64,000 nt of DNA, taken from contig CAXAMN010018668.1 in NCBI GenBank assembly GCA_963970005.1, forward strand, positions 554,091-618,090. The letters are read 5' to 3'. The notes under the pieces were generated by a model, which saw only the letters and a program-made list of their open reading frames with translations, made no database searches and had not been told where the DNA came from. The stretch's first letter is position 1. The number at the start of each line of letters is the position of its first letter. Position numbers and translations under genes: made by a program. This stretch comes from Durusdinium trenchii (lineage: Eukaryota; Sar; Dinophyceae; Suessiales; Symbiodiniaceae). Positions 56,599 to 64,000 of this stretch are shown here, piece by piece.

Positions 56599-57827
56599 GT
56601 TCTCGAGTGCGTTGCAAAGGCACTTTTATATTCATGCATGCCCTGAAGGCCGGATCATTGACTCATCAGGACTGATGGCTGGGCTGTACCAGAGTTTGCC
56701 ATCCAGTTTAGCACCCTTTGCAAAGGTCAGCTGCGGTGAGAAGAGAGCTGAGATGACAAAGACTTCTCGGAAAGGGATTGGCTTAAACAGGGCTCGTGTG
56801 ACCTCTGTGAGCCATTGCGCATGTGCACTTGTGGTTGGCTGCCACCTGCCCGGAAGTTGCGCAATGGTAGCGCTTGGGCTTCTGCCATCGATGAGATCCC
56901 CTGCTCTGGCACACATCTGCGCAAGAGGTCAAGAAGCTCGGGGTCAAGTAGAAAGATCTTTAGCAGCTCAATTGCTGTTAGGGTGATCCATCCTGGACTG
57001 GAGTGTTGGTAGGGAACAGCACGGACATGCTCATCCTCGGACACATCCATGATGTCCAAGTCATCACCCATGTCGACATCATCACCATGGTCACTTATCG
57101 CCCATGGCATCCACATAATGTGTCATGAGGACAGCGGACAAGGTGCTCTAGACGTCAAGGCGGAGGCCACCAACACGGGTTGGCTGCCTTGGCCGGTTGA
57201 CTCAGGAAACTACCAGTAACACAGTGACAAAAGGCCAGACCATGAAGTTACCACCGCTCAAGGTACCTTCCACACGGGTGGAATGCACTTGCGTGCACAG
57301 GCTTCTGGAGAAGTGACTGCGGCTGGGAGCCAACGCGGCTGCAGGCCGCCTCTAGGTCTGCCGGTCAATGGCTCGTGGGACTGGAAGTGCAAAAAGGCAG
57401 CGTTGCTTCCCCTGAGCAGCATACCTCAACAATCCTCCACAATCCAAAAAGACATAGGCTGTTTTTTGTGGTTGAAAAAGCGTCGCCATTAAGATCTGCA
57501 TGCACTGTGGTAAGCGGAAGCACCATGCGCTGTTGGACCGGTAGGGGCAAAACCATCCATCCAGCCTGGGACCACTGCTGCACATTTTCCATGTTTTTCA
57601 GCTAGTGCAAAAAAGTGCAGCAAGTACACGTTCATGAGACCACCTTCATGATGGAAGTTAACCTGGATGTCCAGGACCCCAACCGGACATGCGCGGACAC
57701 ATCAACAAAACCGTCACCTTTGGTGGTGCTGCTACCGACTTGGCCATTGTCGGGGGGCAGGGAAGCCCTTTGTCTTCATCGGGGGGCGAGGCAAAACGCA
57801 CTTCTCCATCCGTTCGCTTCTTGACTG

Positions 57828-57976
57828 TTTGGTTCTTGCTGGTTGTTTGTTTGTTGGGTTGGTTTTTGTTTGTTGTTTCTGTTTGCCTTGCAACCTTGCT
57901 TGTTTCTCGATCTTAACTCGACCAAGGTGACTTGTGCAAAACCTGCACACACAGCGCCTCCACTCGTGCAAAAAAA
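57828..57976 (+). mobile_element. 5'-truncated retroposon copy of about 149 bp, opposite orientation
   Basis: Flanked by perfect 20-bp direct repeats ATCCGTTCGCTTCTTGACTG (57808-57827 and 57977-57996). On the plus strand it ends CCACTCGTGCAAAAAAA and shares GGTGACTTGTGCAAAACC and GCACACACAGCGCC with the other copies. The copia-2 frame reads PVKKRTD up to it and DGEVRFASPP after it, so the insertion is clean. Confidence 0.88.
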
Positions 57977-58649
57977 ATCCGTTCGCTTCTTGACTGGTGC
58001 AGGCGGCTTGGGTTGAGTGGAGGGCATCTTGCGGTACCTCCGTACAGCATGGTCAGACAGAGCCCATAAGAGCTGCGCCTGTTCTTCTGCTTGGGGATTT
58101 GCTAGGTGCCCACTCCCTGGGAAACAGACCCTCAGGGATTGCTCGAGAAGTGGCTGCTTGTGTGAGGGCCTCTTGCCTGATAGTCTTTACTTGCGCATTG
58201 CATCTTGGATAAGACTCGGGAAGGGGTGATGGGAAGACTCCTCCTGCCCCTGCGTGAGAACGGTTTCGCTCACCCCCAACCTGAGGTCGCCCAGCCTGGT
58301 CTGCTGCGGCGAGATGTGATTAGCAGCCCTGCGCTCAGCCGGAGGCGGCATGCTTGCAGTAAGGTGCGAGCGAGTGGAAGTTAAAGATTTGAATTGGGCT
58401 GCCATCCTCGCACTGCCATGCCAGGTGCTCACGAACGCTCGGAGCCACATTGCTCGGGTTTCCCGCTGTGGCAAGAAACGATAAACCTTGGCCCGGATTT
58501 CGGAGTTGGATCTATGCAAGATAAAACCCTCTTGCGTTATGTGCGGGTCGTCTGCGAGGGGCCACAGTGTGAGGCCACTGGGCATGTCAACTGCATTGGG
58601 CGAGGACCCTGAAAATCTGTCGGAGTGGCCAAGCAGGAATGTCACTCAG

Positions 58650-59990
58650 CCGTGGTCGCACCTGAGGCCGTGGACCACTTGCTGCAACGAGGCAGAGAGG
58701 AAAGCTGCTGCACAGTGATAATGGCTGGTGCCTTGAAGGGACCCCCATGTCCACATACCTGAGAATAATTTAGATATTATTCAGGACCCCTTCCACATCA
58801 TTTTCAAAAATTATTCCAGTATGTCAACGTTCGATGGGTAATATTCAATAGATTTTGCATAAATAGGTAAAAAACTATATATCTGGATGTCAGCTAGAGT
58901 TTCTAATGTCTGGAAAATTACACATATGTATAGAGGGTTTGTAAAAAACAATGTCTCGCCAATAGAATGTCTGAACTTCAGAGTGGCAAGATTTGAAACA
59001 CGTTTTCAATTATTTTCAACCAACCAAAACGCGTCAGATTCACAGAGCCTGTCAAAAAGCCATCTTTTATTAAAGACAGACAAGAAAGTCTACATCAAAA
59101 AATGAAGATCAGAAAAGCAGGCAACGTTGGCGTAACAATTTCTGATTCGAGATTGACGCACACTGAAGTGTTCTGTTTTCAAAGGCTGTGCCCAAAAGGA
59201 ACCATCCCTCACAGATAGGGGATCGAGAGCACGGCAGAACAAACAAAGATAAGAAAACACGTAGGACGTGGGCGCAAGAATTTCTGTTTTGAGATTGTCA
59301 CACACTGAAGTGCTCTTTTTCAAAGGCTGCGTCAAAACAAGCAACCCCTGACAGATAGGCGAGTGAGTACACAGGAGAAAACCAAGAGAGAGGAAAACAC
59401 GTGGGGCGTGGACGCAAGAATTTCTGGTTTGAGTCATGAACTGAAGTGTCCTGTCTTCAAAGGCTGTGTCAAAAAGGAACCATCCCTCACAGATAGGCGA
59501 GCGGGCGTACAGCAGAACAAAAAGAGAGAGGCAAACGTATGGGACGTGGCCGTAAAGAATTTCTGATTTGATTTGAGCTTGTCACAGACTGAAGTGTCTT
59601 ATCTTCAAAGAGATTCACAATGATTCAAACAAAATCACCAAAAGAAGCATTTCTGCGCAAAAACATGACGGACAGAGTGCAAAGTTTCTCCCAACCCCCT
59701 CTTCTGGTAGAAGTTGTGACCCGTTTTGGGTCTGCGTCCAAATCATCTAACATCTGGCGATCACAGTGACCTAAAACCAAGCATCTCGAGGCAACAATCC
59801 CACAGGCGAACCTATAGACGGCACGCTATTGCCTCGCCAAACATTCAAAAATCTGCACTCTCTGTTGCTAGGGCACCGGATCCAAACAAAACATTCAGAC
59901 ATTCAAAAATCTGTCTCGCCAAATACACGAAATCCATCAAACAATAATCAAAACAAAAAACCAGGACCTCAAAAGTGAAAACAAGAATGA
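58650..59990. other. Intergenic, with a tandem repeat
   Basis: No gene seen. Beyond the array at 59100-59620 the sequence is AT-rich (58760-58900). Confidence 0.5.
59100..59620 (+). repeat. Tandem repeat of about 140 bp, 3.5 units
   Basis: Anchors AAGAATTTCTG near 59138, 59278, 59419 and 59558, period 139-140 bp. Units share CACACTGAAGTG, TTCAAAGGCTG(C/T)GTCAAAA, CCTCACAGATAGGCGAG and AAAACACGT(A/G)GGACGTGG. Confidence 0.9.
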
Positions 59991-59991
59991 A

Positions 59992-62900
59992 CTAATTCTC
60001 GCCCCCTGCAACTTCTGCTACCAATGGCGCATCACTCTCCCTGTACAGTTTGATTAGCCATCTCAAGAATCGCTTGGGATCATCTCCCAAGGTGGGTGAA
60101 ACGCTCTGTAGTTCCAATTGCACCAATCGCCCATACCTATAGCAGGCCGGGCAACGATAGCTGTTTTCTATGACCAAATGGTGATATATCTAAATATTCA
60201 ACAGGTTGGGCACTTGTCAAGTACCCTGTGCATAATTTAGGTGCGCATGTTTGTTGGCCCCTTTCCAAATCTTCCTAAGAACTGTGAAATCTACTGAAAA
60301 TTATTCCATACCTATGCAGCAACCCCTACACATCTAGAATAAATACACAATTATAAAAAATCAAAAAGAACTTTGCCAAATGAAAGAAACGTCAACTGCT
60401 GCTGCTCTTTGGACATCTCCTTCCAATGGCCACTCCCACGGAGATAACGTTTGAAATAGGAAGGAGCTCGTGCAAGCAGCTCGTTCCAGGTGACCTTGAT
60501 GTCCTTTCTCAGCTTCACCTGGCCTGTCTCGGAGACAAAGTCATAGAAATGAGTCTCGAAGTCCCTTCTCATTTGGATCATGTACTTGCTGAGGTTGCGG
60601 TTGCCAGCCTGGCCGCTAAAGCCTGGCCGCGCTGAAAGTCGCTTTCCGTGAAGAAGGTTTTCTGCATCGGCTCTTCCATGGCCTTCTTGGTCTTTGCGTG
60701 AAAGGGCACTGACTTGGCGATGGCCTTCACCGATGCTCTGGAAAGCCAGACTTCCAGCTGTTCAGGTGTGAAGTCGTACTTGAAGCATGTGGCAGGGATT
60801 TCCATAATCACGGAATCCTCATCTGCAGGATCTATGGCGACCATGGCAGAGGCGGCATTCGCTGTCAGCAGCTCGCTCCTGTTCTCATCTTGAACATTCA
60901 TGGGCTTCAAGATCTTCAAATGCAGCTTTGTAGCAGCATACTTCGGAAGGGATCTCTCTGCCCAAAGATAGTTCTTTGATTTCTTTTTGTCTTTGCCACC
61001 CCGCCACGCAGTCATCACAACTCCAAGACGTAAACCACCAGTCTTCATGGGGCGAATGACCAGGATCTGGCACGCTCGCTCTCCATTGTCCAAGGTGAAG
61101 GTGCTTGGGGTGATGGCTTTCACTTCAATGGCTCCCTTAGCAGCACTGGCATCACCTTCCTCTGCCAATTGAGAAACGATTTTCAAGACTCTTTCCGAAT
61201 ACTCTGCCCACAAGCTGTGGCGAGACTGCCTCTGCGCAGAGCAGGTGAATTCCGCGCGAGCCCTTGCCAACTCCTTCTCCAGCTGCCATTGCTCACGGGG
61301 CTTGGGTCCGTGTCCTAGCACTGAAGCTTTGGAGAGTATGCCTTCGGAACATCTGGTGTAGGAGCTGAAAGCCCGCATGGGCTTGCCCAGTGCATGGATT
61401 CGAGCAAGCATCTGGGCTTCATTGTCATCGTCTGGTGGCTGGAAATCCAGCAGTCCACTTGTATGTAGAACGTCACTCAAAGTCTTTGGGATGGGTCCCT
61501 TCTTTTCCCTCTTAGCGACTGGGCTGGCTGCTTCCTGCTCACTCTCGCTGCCATGGTCGGGGGCGATGTCATCCATCTCTACATCCTCAGCAGCTGCCAT
61601 GAACTCTTCCTGAGCAACCTCCATCTCATCCTTCAATAGCATGTTTGTCTCGGTCGCTTCGATTCGCTTCGCAAACTGCTTCTTGGAGATCGTCCGTTTC
61701 ATCATCAATGACATCATCGGCCTGCCCGACAAAATAGAGCCAATCAATGACTATATATACAAGGTTCTTTTTTAAAAGGTAATCTTTAAGTTTGTTTTAC
61801 TGTAGATGGCTCTGGCGTGTTCTGTGTTTTTCGGGATTGCTGTGCATGGGTGTGGATGTAAACATAAATGAAAATGAATGAAGCCACATGAAACAGCCAA
61901 ACCTCCATCTCAGCATCATCCTCTGGATCGTCGACCTCCTCTGGGAGCACACCGTTTGCAAGCAAAAGCTGCTTGCCCTCGGTATGGAACCAATCTTCCA
62001 CCCCTGCCTTGATGGCCTCCGGGGATAGGCCAACGGAGCAAGCTGAAGCGAAGGTAGTTGCATCTCGAAAAGCCTGCTTCGCCAAGTTCTTGAAGTCAGC
62101 TCTCTGCTCTGGAAGATTCTTTCTGCTGGATCTAGCCTCCGCAAGCATTGGTAAGCATTGTCTCAAGATATCTGAAGCTAAGTGTGGTAGAGAATGGTGC
62201 AAAAAATATTCAGCTGGTGTGACGCAAGTCCCACACCCCAAGGATAAATATTGGAAGGATGTGATTTGCCCACATTGTTCTCTCTTCCCCCCCAAACAAG
62301 AATCACACCATATTATTCTTGGAGTATTCTGCATCAAACCACGCTCCCAAAAAAATATTTGATTATATATACTGTACATCTATGCCAGCCTTTTCCATCG
62401 TGGTCCACATGCGTGACTCGCAGAACCGTCACCAGACACATTTCAGGATTGAAATCCAAGAATATCCCCATTGGATTATCCTGGGGGATACTCAGAAGAC
62501 GCCGAAACGGAGACATGCCGAAACATGCCAAACCATCCGAAACCTGTTCCATTTCAGAAGGTTGACGCCGAAAGCCTAAGCATCCCGAACGTTCCAAAAC
62601 ACAAACTCAACATCATCAGGCACAGTTGCGTACCGACATGAATTGAAGCCTATTGGTATGGAATGGGTCGGTTCGGCTTTGCCAAACAAACCCACCCTTG
62701 GATCCAAGAGTTGAAAACAGCGGCGCAAACAGCGGCGCAAAAAGCCGCAGTGTACGCTGCGCTCATGGGGAGATCAGGGCCTCCGCATACACCACCCTTG
62801 CATTTGCTGATCAGCCTCAACTTGCGACCTAACTTCTTCTCAACCTTTTCCTTGTTTGCCTGGACTTTCACTTTGAGCTTTGCCAACTGCTTTTTGTTCA

Positions 62901-63750
62901 GCTGCCAGTGGAGCCTAGCAAGATCAGGCAGGTCAGATGTTCTGCAAGGCCCCAAACAATGCTATCCAAAAATACAAAAACATACCCAAAAACATCCAAA
63001 AACATCAAGACCTTATCATATTGTTGTCACTCTTTCCTGAATGAAACCAATTCGATAGCCTTAGATAACATCAATGGAGGCCAGAAAACAGTGTCGTCTT
63101 GTACACGTTCGTCAGAAGCACCGAAGGCTTTAGCATAAAGTGACCAAAGGACCCCAGGTAAGTTGGGACCTGGCTGAGGGAAAGCTGGCTCGTAAGAGTC
63201 TCCCAAACTGGCAAACTGAACATGCTGCTTGATGTGGGTTGCTCGATGAGAACTTGAATCGGCTTGACTCGAAGCACAGCTTGGATACATATAGCCTGTG
63301 ACAGCAGGCTTCGGGACGTAGAAAAAATTAAGAGTGAAAAGACAAACACAATCAAACGCAGTAACATGCGCAAACAAACACACAAAACATTTCAACACAA
63401 CATGCACAAACACTTCAAGGAACTAGGTTCTCAGTAATGTAGTTGCCCAATTTGACCTTCAAGCTCTGCTCGTTGCCACGTGGCCCAAGGTGTGTAGCTA
63501 CATAACTCCGAAGCAAAGGCGCTGCTTCTGGAATGGCAGCTTGTAGCACGCAAGTCACATCACACGCCAAGAAAACAAAAAAGAAAACCTACAAAAATAT
63601 ACTTACAAGACTCTGTGTAAGGCAAGCGAATATGTGCGTCCAAACCTTCCTCGCCCAGGCCATCTGCTTGGGTCCAAGAAGTGTGCTCAGGAAGCTCACG
63701 CTTTAGGAGACCCTCTTTCTTCAGGAATGCTTCGCAGTCCCGTGCAACCT
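59992..63750 (-). CDS. Gene D: multi-exon protein with a C5-methyltransferase-like exon; function unknown
   Basis: Exons by eye: 63750-63611 (after TAG; VARDCEAFLKKEGLLKREL, GTAAGT donor), about 63550-63415 (AAIPEAAPLLRSYVATHLGP), about 63310-63080 (AICIQAVLRVKPIQVLIEQP ... SFGHFMLKPSVLLTNVYKTT), about 62945-62760 (ARLHWQLNKKQLAKLKVKVQ, Lys-rich), about 62179-61900 (LAKQAFRDATTFASACSVGL), about 61738-60578 (longest: SDVLHTSGLLDFQPPDDDNE, LWAERSLPKYAATKLHLKIL), about 60600-60360 (MIQMRRDFETHFYDFVSETG), about 60167-59992 (YRCPACYRYGRLVQLELQSV, stop). The third exon has the Glu-Gln-Pro and Lys-Pro-Ser-x-Leu words that follow the Pro-Cys motif in methyltransferase-like domains of dinoflagellate mobile elements; the Pro-Cys part is not seen and would lie beyond the window. 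A frame change near 60600 is unexplained. The 5' end may be outside the window. Confidence 0.5.
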
Positions 63751-64000
63751 AGTGTGCAAAATTATTCGTGAAGTCTGTCTGATCTGGGGGTCCTACTGAA
63801 TAAAAATGCCTCCAAAACATATAAACCCAGATGTCCAACGCTATTGGAAATATTGGACGGGAAATACATTTGGGTTGCAGAAAAAGTTTATAGGGTCTTT
63901 CTGTTCCTGATGACCCTAAGAATAAGTTTTCCATGATATCCATTGAAGAAACATGAAGCAAAACATAACAAAACAATGCTGTAAAATACTTTGGGCAGCA

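Larger units (their letters stand above)
46265..58645 (-). mobile_element. Copia-2: Ty1/copia retrotransposon with methyltransferase-like domain, broken by three insertions
   Basis: Pieces in order on the minus strand: gag-like remnants (58645-56059), methyltransferase-like domain and integrase (50555-48006), reverse transcriptase and RNase H (47998-46265). The gag-like reading frame is interrupted by retroposed insertions at 57828-57976, 56353-56598 and 50562-56058, each with its target duplication. Excising the last two restores one reading direction from NIKVPLQRTREL through SFLKDDIYELEQKDTCMWSH into the methyltransferase-like domain. In-frame TGAs (56290, 56173, 47732) and a frame change near 48010 show decay. 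LTRs could not be found by eye. Confidence 0.8.
56059..58645 (-). pseudogene. Copia-2 gag/protease-like region, frame-broken
   Basis: Protein-like minus-strand pieces: 58645-58187 (FLGHSDRF-type start; EGFILHRSNSEIRAKVYRFL, MWLRAFVSTWHGSARMAAQF), about 58120-57997 (AEEQAQLLWALSDHAVRRYR, PSTQPKPPAPVKKRTD), continuing past an insertion as GEVRFASPPDEDKGLPCPPT; 57585-57352 (KTAYVFLDCGGLLRYAAQGK); 57116-56727 (WITLTAIELLKIFLLDPELL); 56916-56632; 56640-56059 (NIKVPLQRTREL ... SFLKDDIYELEQKDTCM). At least four frame changes and two TGAs (56290, 56173). No protease triad can be named with certainty. Assignment to copia-2 rests on strand, order and continuity into the 50555 frame. Confidence 0.6.

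Noticed and set aside
1..64000. CRISPR arrays, operons with ribosome binding sites, bacterial terminators
   Set aside because: The sequence is eukaryotic nuclear DNA with introns; the tandem repeats have no unique spacers.

Overview
This 64 kb window looks like nuclear DNA of a dinoflagellate, most likely a Symbiodiniaceae-type alga. Four things point there: a light-harvesting chlorophyll-binding protein gene (25.4-26.2 kb); a near-perfect dinoflagellate spliced-leader (DinoSL) sequence at 56037-56058; many short exons with relaxed splice sites (GC and GA donors, direct repeats at intron borders); and coding sequence that lies almost entirely on the minus strand, as in dinoflagellate one-way gene arrays.

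Layout. 1-17416: a block bounded by inverted repeats (1-174 and 17264-17416). It holds, all on the minus strand, a C5 cytosine DNA methyltransferase gene (gene A, 10.5-17.0 kb), a DDE-transposase-like gene lying between two methyltransferase exons (12.5-15.5 kb), and multi-exon genes of unknown function (gene B 3.6-9.8 kb, gene C 1.5-2.9 kb). 17.4-24.5 kb: a Ty1/copia polyprotein (copia-1) with a huge coiled-coil gag and CCCH fingers, cut off before RNase H close to the inverted repeat. 25.4-26.2 kb: the light-harvesting gene, with an assembly gap. 26.2-34.2 kb: mostly repeats, low-complexity DNA, uncertain exon remnants and an 18S rRNA fragment. 34.8-38.7 kb: a decayed DIRS-like tyrosine-recombinase retrotransposon with a methyltransferase-like domain and a 2A peptide. 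39.6-41.7 kb: a hypothetical gene E. 41.7-42.2 kb: a 40-bp minisatellite. 42.2-46.2 kb: little. 46.3-58.6 kb: a second copia element (copia-2) with its own methyltransferase-like domain, broken by three retroposed insertions; the largest (50562-56058) starts exactly with the spliced leader. 59.1-59.6 kb: a 140-bp tandem repeat. 60.0-63.8 kb: gene D, again with a methyltransferase-like exon.

The recurring theme is DNA methyltransferase-like modules carried by, or next to, mobile elements of different classes. The strongest candidates for something new are the inverted-repeat block with methyltransferase plus DDE gene, and the 5.5 kb retroposon that begins with a spliced leader and carries 21-bp target duplications. 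Exon borders were read by eye and are approximate unless a specific junction is described.
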